A stretch of 64,000 nt of DNA from Natronorubrum sulfidifaciens JCM 14089 (GTDB lineage Archaea; Halobacteriota; Halobacteria; Halobacteriales; Natrialbaceae), in the NCBI RefSeq assembly GCF_000337735.1, contig NZ_AOHX01000043.1, positions 110,799-174,798 of the forward strand, read 5' to 3'. Below, piece after piece: positions 16,329 to 24,619 of this stretch. The number at the start of each line of letters is the position of its first letter. Position 1 is the first letter of the stretch. A program made the translations under genes and the position numbers. The notes under the pieces are model-generated. The model was not told the DNA's origin. It worked only from the letters and a program-made list of their open reading frames with translations, and ran no database searches.

Positions 16329-17390
16329 TTAGTTAGAACGCTTTTGGATTTCCGCCGTGCGTGTCCCCGAGTAGACAGGTTCGTCGTCCTGATTGAACGC
16401 GATGTGTTCGAAGGTGACAGTGCCTGCCTGCTCGCTCGAGGCGTTGTCTTCGGCCGAGAGCACACGCGTAAAGGCGTAGACGGTGTCGCCGACGGCGACG
16501 AACGTGTGGAACGATTCGTCGTCGAAGCCGACCTCGCGCCAGGTCTGCTCGTCCGAGCGAGCGTGACCGAGCGCCGTCGAGCGGGTGACGTCGCCGTAGG
16601 TGACGATGTCGCCGGATGGCGACTCGGACATCACGTCGACGTTGTGGTGTTGTTTGGCCGTGTTGAGCGTCGACAGTGGAAGTTGGGCGACGGTGACGTC
16701 GTCCTGCGTGCGGCCACGCTCGTGGCGGTAGGCGACGGCGGCGTTCTCGCCGTCGGCGTCCTCGAGTGCAGCCTGGAAGTCCTCGAAGTAGCCACCGTCG
16801 GGCGTGATGAACTCCTCGGGGAGGTCGGGGCCGTCGTCGGCTTCGGTGGCCGCCGCGCCACTGCCGTCGGTCGCAACGGGCTCGCGCCGTGGGATCATGT
16901 TCGTCCGTTCGTACGAACACACCACCTCGCCGGTTTCGGCGTCTTTCCCGCGGGTTCGCCAGCTAACGATGCCGTACTCGGGACGGGAACTCGAGGTCGC
17001 CGTGTTGACGACTTCGCTTTCGACGTGAAGTTCGGTCCCGGCATACACCGGCGCTTCGGGGAAGCGGACGTCCGTTCGGCCGAGGAAGTAGCCGCCTTTC
17101 TCACTCAGGTCCTCGACGGTGATGCCCAGCGTCGCCGCCGTCAGGTAGTCCGGATGGATCGGTGGCTCGTCGTAGCCACGAGCCTCGGCCGCATCGGTTC
17201 GCCAGTAGGCTGGGTCGTGGTTGAGCGTCTGGCCCATCCACTGTTCGTTGCCGAACTGGGTGAGCGTGAGTCCGGGGTCGTGTTCGATGACATCGCCTTC
17301 CGCGAAGTCCTCGAAGCAGTTGCCCTTCTCTTTGGTTTCGACCTGTTCGAGTGCCTGTGCGAACGTATCGGGATCGGTCCAATCAGTCAT
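16329..17390 (-). CDS. mch: mesaconyl-CoA hydratase (MaoC family)
   Basis: This 353-residue protein hydrates mesaconyl-CoA to beta-methylmalyl-CoA. It is a double hot-dog protein: the first half contains DFAEGDVIEHDPGLTLTQ and QTLNHDPAYWRTDAAEARGY, the second contains VTVAQLPLSTLNTAKQHHNV and SPSGDIVTYGDVTRSTALG. The end EHIAFNQDDEPVYSGTRTAE is typical of the family. Length and order match (R)-specific mesaconyl-CoA hydratases of haloarchaea. Its start overlaps the stop of mal by eight bases, so the genes are coupled. The product is the substrate of the lyase encoded next. Confidence 0.92.
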   Translation of the reverse strand: MTDWTDPDTFAQALEQVETKEKGNCFEDFAEGDVIEHDPGLTLTQFGNEQWMGQTLNHDPAYWRTDAAEARGYDEPPIHPDYLTAATLGITVEDLSEKGGYFLGRTDVRFPEAPVYAGTELHVESEVVNTATSSSRPEYGIVSWRTRGKDAETGEVVCSYERTNMIPRREPVATDGSGAAATEADDGPDLPEEFITPDGGYFEDFQAALEDADGENAAVAYRHERGRTQDDVTVAQLPLSTLNTAKQHHNVDVMSESPSGDIVTYGDVTRSTALGHARSDEQTWREVGFDDESFHTFVAVGDTVYAFTRVLSAEDNASSEQAGTVTFEHIAFNQDDEPVYSGTRTAEIQKRSN

Positions 17391-18657
17391 CTGCAGTAAT
17401 CTCGTCAGTCTCGGTCTGTTGGTCTCGCTCGCGGCGTGCGATCGTGCGTCGCATCTCGTTTTCGACGATCATGTACCCCTCGTCGAAGCCCATGCCGGGC
17501 TTTGCGAGTGTCTGTGCGGCATCCGTCGCGAGGGCGACGTGAGCGCAGGCACGTGCGGAGGTTTCCGTCTCGTTGCAGGTCCCGCCGAGATAGGCACGGG
17601 TGTCGGTCCCCTCACAGTAGCGGACCGCCTGGCCGCTCCGGTGAATGCCACCGAGGTCAGGAGTTTTGATCTGCACGAGGTCGGCTGCGCCAGCGTCGAC
17701 GAACGCTTGGACGTCCTCGAAGGTGTTACACCACTCGTCAGCGACGATGTCGACGTCGACATCAGCCGCCTCGAGTCCCTCGCGAAGTTCGACCATCGCC
17801 GCGATCTGGTCTTCGCGGTTGCCGACGTCCATCGGCCCCTCGATCTGGAGCGGATAGGGCGCAGCGGCCTCCTCCAAGGCGGCGAAGTAGTCGACCACTT
17901 CATCGCGGTCGTAGGGGCCGCCGAAGATCTCGCCGATCATGCCGTAGACGTCGATGTGGAACCGGGGATCGTAGTCGTCGGGCCCCAACTCTTGAGAGCG
18001 GTCGGTGAGCCACTCGACGTACTCGAGTAAGGTCTCGCCGTTTTCGCCGATCTTCTCGACGCTGTTGATCAGCGCGTGGGGGAGGACGGGAACGCCCTTG
18101 ACGAACATCTTCTCGGTGTTGTTGTAGCGGTCGTCACCGGACTGGCCGAAGACAGGCACCGGCTCCGTTGCGGGCTCGGTGCCAAGCGCGTTGGCCATGA
18201 CGTCCGTTTGCGTCGTGTTTTCGGCTTCGGCGGCTGCAGCGAGCAGCGCCTGCGAGACGCCATACCGGATCGCCGTATGCAGCCGATCGCCGTCGACCTC
18301 CATCTCCTCGAGCGTCTCCGCGTTGTCGAGGAAGTCGGTCGCATCGCGACCGACGAGTTCGTCGGCAACAGGGCCCTCGATCACGGGGGCGTACTCCTCG
18401 GCTTTGAACAGCGGGTCGCGCCCGCCGGCACCGGAGTACTGGACGGCGGCACAGTCACCGCGGACGACGGTGCTGTCCTCGAGTTCGATGTCGACGATGA
18501 TCGACTCGCCGGCCTGTCGGATCTCGTCGAAGCCGTCAGTGACGGGCTCGCCCACGTAGGTGAAGCCGTCGTGTTCGGCACCTTGCTTGATCGCGCGCTG
18601 GTCGTCGAAGAAGAACCCGGAGTAGCCGGGCGTTGCGTATATACCTGTAATCTTCAT
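17383..18657 (-). CDS. mal: methylaspartate ammonia-lyase
   Basis: This 424-residue enolase-superfamily enzyme removes ammonia from (2S,3S)-3-methylaspartate to give mesaconate. The start MKITGIYATPGYSGFFFDDQ and DSTVVRGDCAAVQYSGAGGR match the family N-terminal lid. Metal and catalytic residues lie in IEGPMDVGNREDQIAAM, VDIVADEWCNTFEDV and ADLVQIKTPDLGGIHRSG, where the KTPD Lys is the general base. GGTCNETETSARACAHVALA is the conserved C-terminal barrel segment. It overlaps glmE by four bases (ATGA), an operon arrangement. It follows the glutamate mutase genes, which make its substrate. Confidence 0.95.
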   Translation of the reverse strand: MKITGIYATPGYSGFFFDDQRAIKQGAEHDGFTYVGEPVTDGFDEIRQAGESIIVDIELEDSTVVRGDCAAVQYSGAGGRDPLFKAEEYAPVIEGPVADELVGRDATDFLDNAETLEEMEVDGDRLHTAIRYGVSQALLAAAAEAENTTQTDVMANALGTEPATEPVPVFGQSGDDRYNNTEKMFVKGVPVLPHALINSVEKIGENGETLLEYVEWLTDRSQELGPDDYDPRFHIDVYGMIGEIFGGPYDRDEVVDYFAALEEAAAPYPLQIEGPMDVGNREDQIAAMVELREGLEAADVDVDIVADEWCNTFEDVQAFVDAGAADLVQIKTPDLGGIHRSGQAVRYCEGTDTRAYLGGTCNETETSARACAHVALATDAAQTLAKPGMGFDEGYMIVENEMRRTIARRERDQQTETDEITADD

Positions 18658-20093
18658 AGTTTCACGTCACCCTGCGGGCGACCGATGAGTTTGCCGTCGC
18701 TGATCGCGTCGACGTCGTCTGCGACCATTCGGAACGACTGTTTGCGTCCCTCGGTGTCAGCACGTTGGGAGAGTCGCGCCTTGTGGATCTCTTTGATATC
18801 GTCGTCCATCGCGAGGTCGGCCCACTCGAAGATGCGGACGCGACCGTCGTCGTCTCGAGCCGGGAGCACGGCCCCTTTCGCGCTGTCGCTGGGGGCGAAC
18901 GGAACGTCCAGAGCGCCGGAGTCGAAGGCCTTGAGCGTCCCCTGCACCACGTCGCCGTCGCCGTGCTCGAAGATGGTGTCCATCAGACACCGCGTCTCGC
19001 GCTCGATGAGGTCCTGTTCTTCCGCGATGCCATCGATGTCGATCTGCTGTTCGATGGCCATGTCGATGACCTGACGCGTGGTGCGTAGGCCGGCGGAGTT
19101 GGCTTCTTTCGTTGGAACGCCCTGGAACTCCTGTGGGGACTTGGTAATGACCTTGTCCGGCTGGGCGATGGCGGCGGTCATGCCACCGAAGCTGATGACG
19201 CCGTTGGCGCGGGCCTCATCCGGCGGGAAGCCGCCCATCCACTCGTGGAAGACCGTCGTAACGACGACCTCGTCGGGCAGATACTCGTTGCCCAGCTTTT
19301 TCAGGGCGTTCAGGGCGGCGACGTCTTGGACGACGTTGCCGACCTGCCCGTAGCCGAGCGTGATCGAGCGCACGCCCTGTGTCGCGGCGAGTTTCCCCTC
19401 GACCAGCATGACCGCAATCGCGATCGACGGCGGGACGAGCGTCCCCGTGAGGGGACCGAACGGCTCGCGGTTGATCCGCACGCCGCGTTCGGTGTAGGCC
19501 CCCGCCAGTCGGTCGACGAACTGCCAGCGCTCGATCGTTTCCTCGAGCCCGTGGCGTTTCGTGTAGGGGATGTTGTAGGAGATGGGGCCGCCTTCGAAGC
19601 TCTGGAAGCCGCCCGCGAAGGTGATCGCGGCCAGCAGCCGGGCGTCAGGCGTGCCGTGGCGAACTTCGATCGGCGCGTCGATCGCGTCGATCAGTTTCCG
19701 ACAGCCGTCGACGCCGTGGTTGACGGCCGGGAAGCCGTTCAGGGTATCGTCGCCCGTCTCGCGGGCTTTCTCGAGTCCCTGTTGGGCTTTCTCGTACTCG
19801 TTGTCTCGCGTGTACGAGTCGATCGTGGTCGGGAGGAGATCCGCCTGCCCTTCCTTGTGGAGATATTCGAGGAGTTCGATCTGATCGTCGAGCCGGGGAA
19901 CGCCGGCTCGTGGCTGCAAGAGCGGCTTGTCGGCCGACTCGAGGACGTCCGCGAATCGCTTGTGGTCGGGCAGCGACTCGTGGTATGCGATGGCATCCTC
20001 GAAGTCGACGTCGGCGCCGGTGTGCCAGTCGGACCGAATCTCTTCGTCGATACGCCGTAGCTCGTCGGAGGGAATACGTTCGTCTCGTATCAT
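18654..20093 (-). CDS. glmE: glutamate mutase epsilon subunit (methylaspartate mutase, large)
   Basis: This 479-residue TIM-barrel subunit converts L-glutamate to 3-methylaspartate with adenosylcobalamin bound by the sigma subunit. Conserved segments include LLQPRAGVPRLDDQIELLEY near residue 55, FPAVNHGVDGCRKLIDAIDA, IEVRHGTPDARLLAAITFAGG with the substrate-binding Arg, and GGPISYNIPYTKR. GVRSITLGYGQVGNVVQDVA is further along. It begins directly after glmS with no gap and runs into mal with an ATGA overlap, so stoichiometric co-expression is likely. Haloarchaeal papers also call the subunits MamA and MamB. Confidence 0.95.
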   Translation of the reverse strand: MIRDERIPSDELRRIDEEIRSDWHTGADVDFEDAIAYHESLPDHKRFADVLESADKPLLQPRAGVPRLDDQIELLEYLHKEGQADLLPTTIDSYTRDNEYEKAQQGLEKARETGDDTLNGFPAVNHGVDGCRKLIDAIDAPIEVRHGTPDARLLAAITFAGGFQSFEGGPISYNIPYTKRHGLEETIERWQFVDRLAGAYTERGVRINREPFGPLTGTLVPPSIAIAVMLVEGKLAATQGVRSITLGYGQVGNVVQDVAALNALKKLGNEYLPDEVVVTTVFHEWMGGFPPDEARANGVISFGGMTAAIAQPDKVITKSPQEFQGVPTKEANSAGLRTTRQVIDMAIEQQIDIDGIAEEQDLIERETRCLMDTIFEHGDGDVVQGTLKAFDSGALDVPFAPSDSAKGAVLPARDDDGRVRIFEWADLAMDDDIKEIHKARLSQRADTEGRKQSFRMVADDVDAISDGKLIGRPQGDVKL

Positions 20094-20534
20094 CTAGGAA
20101 CTGATAGTAGCGCGTTCCGACTCGGTCGGTGTAATCTGCAGGTCCTGGCGAAGCGCTTCGATCGCGTCTTCGGAATCCGTCTCGGAGTCGAAAACTCGGT
20201 CGAAACCGAGCTCTCGGAACGTCTTTCGAGTCTGCTCGAAATCGTCCTGCCCGACGGCGAGGTTGCCACCGATGTAGGTGACTGCATCGACGCCTGCGTC
20301 CTCCAAGACGCGGTGGAATCCCTGACAGTCCTGCTCGGCGTGGCCGTAGAGCGAGGAGACCAAGACGGCGTCGGCGTCGTGGTCTACAGCTGCCTCGGCG
20401 AACTCCTGCTGGGAGGTTTGGACACCGAGGTTGACAACGTCAAAGCCTGCTGCACTGAAGGCCTGCTCTAGGATTGTGATTCCAACGACGTGAGCATCGG
20501 AACCGATCACGCCGAGGACGACCGTTTGGGACAT
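20094..20534 (-). CDS. glmS: glutamate mutase sigma subunit (B12-binding)
   Basis: This 146-residue cobalamin-binding subunit starts MSQTVVLGVIGSDAHVVGIT. The DxHxxG motif (DAHVVG) supplies the His that coordinates cobalt in base-off/His-on B12. LVSSLYGHAEQDCQGFHRVL and VTYIGGNLAVGQDDFEQT are the remaining Rossmann-like signatures (SL and GG motifs). The ATG at 20534 is favoured: a TATA box lies about 28-33 nt upstream and the DxHxxG spacing matches homologues. It is the first gene of the leftward operon, divergent from mct. The acidic C-terminus is somewhat longer than in clostridial GlmS. Confidence 0.95.
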   Translation of the reverse strand: MSQTVVLGVIGSDAHVVGITILEQAFSAAGFDVVNLGVQTSQQEFAEAAVDHDADAVLVSSLYGHAEQDCQGFHRVLEDAGVDAVTYIGGNLAVGQDDFEQTRKTFRELGFDRVFDSETDSEDAIEALRQDLQITPTESERATISS

Positions 20535-20560
20535 CGTATGCAAAACCATGAGGAACACCC

Positions 20561-20569
20561 CTATAAAGT
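20561..20569 (-). promoter_or_regulatory. TATA box of the glmS operon
   Basis: On the minus strand aactttatag lies about 28-35 nt before the ATG at 20534. This is the spacing for a leaderless archaeal transcript. Confidence 0.55.
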
Positions 20570-20653
20570 TAATGATCTTCCATGATAATACTCCTTAAAT
20601 CTCCTAACATCGTCCCAATGAGACGATCTAACAAAGTACATGATCGATGGTAA

Positions 20654-20662
20654 GGGTTTAGG
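20654..20662 (+). promoter_or_regulatory. TATA-like box of mct
   Basis: The sequence gggtttagg lies about 26-32 nt before the ATG at 20687, in a short AT-rich divergent region shared with the glmS promoter. Joint control of mct and the glmS operon is plausible. Confidence 0.4.
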
Positions 20663-20686
20663 TTCTGGTATCGAAACTGCTCGTAC

Positions 20687-21859
20687 ATGGGAGCGCTTTC
20701 GAACCTCCGTGTGCTTGATCTGACCCAGGTGCTTGCTGGGCCGTACTGTACAATGTTACTCGCGGATATGGGCGCAGACGTCGTCAAAATCGAGCGCCCC
20801 GGAGGGGACCTCATCCGATCGAACCCGCCGTTCGTCGACGACCCTGACGAAGAGGCCTACGGCGGCTACTTCCAGAGTGTCAACCGCGGCAAGAAGAGCA
20901 TCGAGCTCGACTTCGGCGACGAGGAGGACCGTGCGGACTTCCTCTCGCTCGTCGAAGAGGCCGACATCGTCGTCGAGAACTATCGTGCGGGGACGATGGA
21001 GAAGTACGACCTCGGCTATGAGACGCTGACCGAGTACAACCCGGACCTCATCTACTCCTCGATCCGTGGCTTTGGTGACCCACGCACGGGCGAAACGGAT
21101 CGACAGGGTCAGCCATCCTTCGACCTTATCGCGCAGGCGCTCGGGGGCGTGATGGAGATTACAGGTCAAGAAGGCGGCCCACCGACGAAAACCGGCCCCG
21201 GCGTCGGCGACCTCTTTACCGCGACGCTGAACTGCATCGGCATTCTGGCGGCGGTCAACCACCGCGCTCAGACCGGCGAGGGCCAGTACGTCGACACCGG
21301 TATGTACGACTCGATGCTCAGCTTCACCGAACGTGCGATCTACCAGCAGTCCTACACCGGCGAGGCCCCCAGCCGACAGGGCAACTCACACCCGACGCTG
21401 TTCCCCTACGACGCCTTCGAAACGAAAGACGGGTACACCGTCATCGCCGCCTTCGGCACCAACCACTGGAAAGAGGTCTGTGCGGCGATGGGGCGGGCGG
21501 AATTGGCCGAAGAGTACCCCACCGCAGCCGACCGCCTCGAGCACCGCGAGTCGCTGCGCGAAGAGATGGCCGCCTGGACGGCCGAGTTGACCAACGACGA
21601 ACTCATCGACACCCTCGAGGGTCGTGTTCCCGTTGCGCCGGTCCAGACGACCGAAGAAATCTTCGAGGACCCACACGTCCACGCCCGCGACATGCTCGTC
21701 CCCGTCGAACAGCCCGGTGCCGACCGCGAGGTCGAGATTGCTGGGAATCCGATCAAGATGTCCAAGACGACGCCCGAACCCCGCGGTCGCGCCCCGCTAC
21801 TCGACGAACACCGTCAGGAAGTGCTTGGTGACGACGCCGAGACGACGGCTGACGACTGA
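20687..21859 (+). CDS. mct: succinyl-CoA:mesaconate CoA-transferase (CaiB family III)
   Basis: This 390-residue class III CoA-transferase activates mesaconate with succinyl-CoA, linking mal to mch. The N-terminus MGALSNLRVLDLTQVLAGPY, then MLLADMGADVVKIERPGGD and VNRGKKSIELDFG, match CaiB/BaiF enzymes. The catalytic Asp lies in the segment GQYVDTGMYDSMLSFTER. The C-terminal part has VPVAPVQTTEEIFEDPHVHA. It is divergently transcribed from glmS across 150 bp. Family alone would allow other acids; the complete methylaspartate gene set makes mesaconate the best substrate. Confidence 0.9.
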   Translation: MGALSNLRVLDLTQVLAGPYCTMLLADMGADVVKIERPGGDLIRSNPPFVDDPDEEAYGGYFQSVNRGKKSIELDFGDEEDRADFLSLVEEADIVVENYRAGTMEKYDLGYETLTEYNPDLIYSSIRGFGDPRTGETDRQGQPSFDLIAQALGGVMEITGQEGGPPTKTGPGVGDLFTATLNCIGILAAVNHRAQTGEGQYVDTGMYDSMLSFTERAIYQQSYTGEAPSRQGNSHPTLFPYDAFETKDGYTVIAAFGTNHWKEVCAAMGRAELAEEYPTAADRLEHRESLREEMAAWTAELTNDELIDTLEGRVPVAPVQTTEEIFEDPHVHARDMLVPVEQPGADREVEIAGNPIKMSKTTPEPRGRAPLLDEHRQEVLGDDAETTADD

Positions 21860-21925
21860 GACGGATTGCTGTCCCGATGTCCCGCCGATCGCCAGCATGG
21901 GTCGGCAATCGGTGGTAATTGATTA
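21857..21925 (+). repeat. dispersed hairpin repeat, copy 1
   Basis: The segment tgagacggattgctgtcccg at 21857-21876 and the following hairpin (cgatcgcca / gtcggcaatcg around catgg) recur at 27179-27245. In this copy the first three bases are the stop codon of mct. The second half has drifted from the other copy, but the hairpin is retained. It carries no coding frame of its own and looks like a small intergenic repeat family. Confidence 0.6.
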
Positions 21926-22006
21926 CAGAAAACCGTCTGACGGGTGCGTCGGCTGACGAGCATAGATTCGTTCGACTCCGTGTTTTCTCTGCCAAGCAGT
22001 TCCGAC

Positions 22007-22066
22007 ACTCGAGGGCGTCCGGTGACTGAACGACGGCCGATTACGGGGACTCGAGGGCGTCCGGTG
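22007..22066. repeat. 18-bp direct repeat, two copies 42 bp apart
   Basis: The sequence actcgagggcgtccggtg occurs at 22007-22024 and 22049-22066. The second copy is the 3' coding end of the small zinc-finger gene (codons for PPDALES read leftwards). The first copy is therefore probably a partial tail duplication of that gene. Confidence 0.6.
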
Positions 22067-22301
22067 GGACACGACAGCCACATGGCGAGACGACTCCCTC
22101 GGTTGGCCCAAAGACGGTCACCATCCCAGCCGCCGACCCACAGCTGGGACAGTCAAACCCGCCCGTGGTCTCGGACTCGCTATCTCTGGCATCAGGGGTG
22201 GGGTTCATGTCCATCGCGCCCGCCGCGTCGACGCTCGGTGCCGGTGTCGTACTGACTGGGCTCGAGACGACTGTTGTGTCCGTCTTGTGGGATGATTCCA
22301 T
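22041..22301 (-). CDS. tiny zinc-finger protein, CPxCG type, paralog A (86 aa)
   Basis: ATG 22301 opens an 86-residue frame: a Ser/Thr/Ala-rich N-terminal half and a C-terminal zinc-binding half with FDCPSCGSAAGMVTVFGPTE and then VVSPCGCRVPPDAL. The CPxCG plus PCGC pairs could bind one zinc. The same C-terminal pattern (SSCG, MTMLTVIGPTE, ASPCGCHVPPELF) is encoded by the gene at 22578-22790. The two genes lie in tandem on the same strand, which makes chance unlikely. Haloarchaea have many zinc-finger proteins under 100 residues with CPxCG motifs, some affecting swarming or biofilm; nothing is known for this pair. Confidence 0.6.
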   Translation of the reverse strand: MESSHKTDTTVVSSPVSTTPAPSVDAAGAMDMNPTPDARDSESETTGGFDCPSCGSAAGMVTVFGPTEGVVSPCGCRVPPDALESP

Positions 22302-22577
22302 CCCGGGTATGTGTGTGAGAGCATGGCTTCAGACCGTTCGGTTGGAAGCCACGTCTCGGGTGTTCCACCGCCGAGGCAGTTCAAGACCCCGTGCAGAGCG
22401 GGCTTCCGTTCTCACTGTTGTTTCGATACCCGTTATATCTATCGGCGATTTCCGTAGACAACGCCTTCGAGGCCCTGGTTCGACTCGAGTATCGTCGTGT
22501 ACCCATCCAAACGATCTGGAGCCGCGACGGACGGTCACTGCACACACATCGCACGACAGCGGTCAGTATCAGTGGTT
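22302..22577. other. 276-bp gap between zinc-finger paralogs, no gene seen
   Basis: No frame here looks coding by codon use or acidity. The short dyad gcttccgttctcac and palindromic CTCGAG occur but are not distinctive. It probably holds the promoter of paralog A at its left end. Confidence 0.35.
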
Positions 22578-22790
22578 TCAGTTGGGACGATAGTCCGACC
22601 GAAAGAGTTCGGGTGGCACGTGACAGCCACAGGGGGAGGCAATGGCTTCCGTCGGCCCGATTACCGTCAGCATCGTCATCGCCGCTCCACAAGACGAACA
22701 GTGGGTCACCGATTCGTCGGTCCCGGAGCCGTCAGCTACGTCCATCTGTCCCTCCGTGTTCGCCGGTCGAGACGGTACACCCGCTGACAT
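22578..22790 (-). CDS. tiny zinc-finger protein, CPxCG type, paralog B (70 aa)
   Basis: The ATG at 22790 begins MSAGVPSRPANTEGQMDVAD and gives 70 residues. Cys pairs are in VTHCSSCGAAMTML and ASPCGCHVPPELF. The middle MTMLTVIGPTEAIASPCGC matches paralog A over most of the zinc module, while the N-terminal half is unrelated and shorter. A longer frame upstream exists but adds Arg/Cys-rich sequence unlike paralog A. The loss of Pro in CPxCG (here CSSCG) still leaves four Cys. Function unknown; probably a protein-interaction or regulatory zinc knuckle. Confidence 0.6.
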   Translation of the reverse strand: MSAGVPSRPANTEGQMDVADGSGTDESVTHCSSCGAAMTMLTVIGPTEAIASPCGCHVPPELFRSDYRPN

Positions 22791-23070
22791 GAGCGGGGGC
22801 GTCGATCGAAACGATCCAAGCGTCGGACAAGCGGGGCAGCGCTCGAGAGTCGGTGTGTAGTCATGGCGTCGATCCCGTCCAGACTGAAAGCCACAGTTCG
22901 AGCGGAACGGGCGGGCGGTTCGCACTCGCTGGGAGCTCGCGACTTTCGTTCTTGATGTTTACTCGCGGAAACTTATAACTATCGCAGATTGCCAACACCA
23001 ATCGAGAGTTCGAGTCAGTTGCGAGGACTCGGCCCCCACTGTCGCGACCGTGTGCTCAGCGAAAACCGAA

Positions 23071-23223
23071 CTACTCGTTGTTCGTCTCCTCGGGCAGATG
23101 ATCGACACCGCACGCTTGCAGCACCTGCCGGACGTGGAAGTCCTTCTCTTCGGGGTCCGTTTCCGCGAGCGCTTGCTCGAGATGTGCCGTACATTCGTCA
23201 CTGAGTTGCCTGTTCGAAGCCAT
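23071..23223 (-). CDS. acidic 50-aa helical protein
   Basis: The ATG at 23223 opens a 50-codon frame beginning MASNRQLSDECTAHLEQALA and ending DHLPEETNNE. It is acidic, with two predicted amphipathic helices: DECTAHLEQALAET and KDFHVRQVLQACGV. The pattern of acidic residues and good haloarchaeal codons suggests a real gene, whereas the overlapping frames are Arg- and Ser-rich. Two Cys and two His could bind metal, but there is no clear motif. No family recognised. Confidence 0.65.
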   Translation of the reverse strand: MASNRQLSDECTAHLEQALAETDPEEKDFHVRQVLQACGVDHLPEETNNE

Positions 23224-23345
23224 CTCGCTCACTGCTATCACAGCGAATGACTAAACTGTCACGGCAACTCGACGGCTCGTCCGGTTCGCACTCGAGTGAC
23301 AGACGGAGAGTAACTCTTTTGCGGGACCCCTACACACGTTCCCGT

Positions 23346-23666
23346 ATGGACTGGCCACACGATCCCGACGGAGAGCAAGGCAGCGAAGGGATGCGCAAGT
23401 TTGACATGCGGATCATCGCCGACAAAGTCGACGAGGAAGCGGACTTCCCGCTCGATCGCGACGAGTTCGTCGCCGAACACGGCGACGACCCGATCCGAAT
23501 CAACTACAAGCGGGTCGTTCCCATGAGCGAAATCTTCGAGTACATCGAGGACGAGGAGTTCGAGACGATTCTCGATATGCATAAAGCGGTCGGCGCAGCG
23601 ATGCGCGCCGGTGACTTCTGGGAGTACCACCCGAAAGGTGCCAACCCCGAGAAGAAACACGCCTAA
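23346..23666 (+). CDS. DUF5785-family protein
   Basis: This 106-residue acidic protein starts MDWPHDPDGEQGSEGMRKFD. The segments MRIIADKVDEEADFPLDRDE, DDPIRINYKRVVPMSEIFEY and FETILDMHKAVGAAMRAGDF match the haloarchaeal DUF5785 family as I remember it. Lys and Arg placement around the DDPIRINY core suggests a small alpha/beta fold related to DUF2795-like proteins. The ATG at 23346 is the natural start; longer frames upstream are Arg-rich. Function unknown. Confidence 0.8.
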   Translation: MDWPHDPDGEQGSEGMRKFDMRIIADKVDEEADFPLDRDEFVAEHGDDPIRINYKRVVPMSEIFEYIEDEEFETILDMHKAVGAAMRAGDFWEYHPKGANPEKKHA

Positions 23667-23764
23667 CTGTCGGCTCGAGAGACCCGACGGTCGACTTTTC
23701 GACGCGCATCACGAATCTGGATTACGTATCACTTATACGATGGCGTTCGAAAGAATCGGTCACC

Positions 23765-24526
23765 GTGACTAATACGCAGGTGACGCTCTTTCAGATCGAC
23801 AACTACGGGCCATGGACGGTGACCCCGGAGCCACGGAGGGAGGCAGACCTCCAGACGCTGCAGTCCCGGCTCTACGCCGACATCTCCCAGTTCGTCGGCA
23901 ACCGTGACGGCTACGTCTTTTTCACCCGCTTCGATAACATGGTCGCCGTGACGAACGGCTGCTCGTTCGAGGACCACGAACTCCTTCAGGAGTCCGTCGG
24001 TAACCGCTACCCAGTGACGCTCAGCATCGGCGTCGCGACCGGTACGAACCCGGTTCAGGCGCTCGCCGACGCGACGGCACGCGTCCAAGAGGCTGGCAGC
24101 GCACAGGACAAGACCCGTCGGGAGTGTCTCGAGGGCCGGGTCATCGAGGACGGCCACCGAACTGACGACGACGTCCAGATCGCGCATTTCGACGTCGTCA
24201 ACGCGACCGGCCAGTACACTGACGAACTCAACGCCTTCGATACGTTCATCGAGATCGAACAGGGGTATGCAGAGCTCATGCGACACATGCGCTATGCCCA
24301 CGACAGCCTCTCGTTTTTCGTCGGCGGCGACAACATCATCGTCGTCTGTCCGGACCTCGAGGCAGCCGACTACGAGGAGGCGATCCACCACGTCAACGAC
24401 GCCGTCGATGTCGAGTTGCAGGTCGGAGTCGGCCGCGGTAAGAGTGCCCACGACGCCGGCTTCGCCGCGAAACACGCGCTCGAAACGTGCCGTGCCGACG
24501 GCACCCGTGTCGAACTCGAGTTCTAG
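23765..24526 (+). CDS. gch3: GTP cyclohydrolase III (FAPy-forming)
   Basis: This 253-residue enzyme opens the guanine ring of GTP to 2-amino-5-formylamino-6-ribosylamino-pyrimidinone phosphate, the first step of archaeal riboflavin and F420 synthesis. Two tandem palm-like halves are visible: QVTLFQIDNYGPWTVTPEPR and GYVFFTRFDNMVAVTNG in the first, MRYAHDSLSFFVGGDNIIVV and LQVGVGRGKSAHDAGFAAKH in the second. The GVGRGxSAxDAG motif is diagnostic. Start is GTG at 23765, 11 bases after a weak purine-rich stretch; no ATG alternative keeps the first strand. It stands alone. Confidence 0.92.
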   Translation: MTNTQVTLFQIDNYGPWTVTPEPRREADLQTLQSRLYADISQFVGNRDGYVFFTRFDNMVAVTNGCSFEDHELLQESVGNRYPVTLSIGVATGTNPVQALADATARVQEAGSAQDKTRRECLEGRVIEDGHRTDDDVQIAHFDVVNATGQYTDELNAFDTFIEIEQGYAELMRHMRYAHDSLSFFVGGDNIIVVCPDLEAADYEEAIHHVNDAVDVELQVGVGRGKSAHDAGFAAKHALETCRADGTRVELEF

Positions 24527-24619
24527 ACGCCTCGAGACGGCGAATCACGAACCTTCGATGCGAGTTTGCTTAAGTGTAGCGGGGGTAGCTTTTAGCCTGT
24601 CTGTGGTAATGATTAACAT

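Noticed and set aside
22302-22577. Third zinc-finger paralog
   Set aside because: Frames on both strands lack the SPCGC module and look non-coding.
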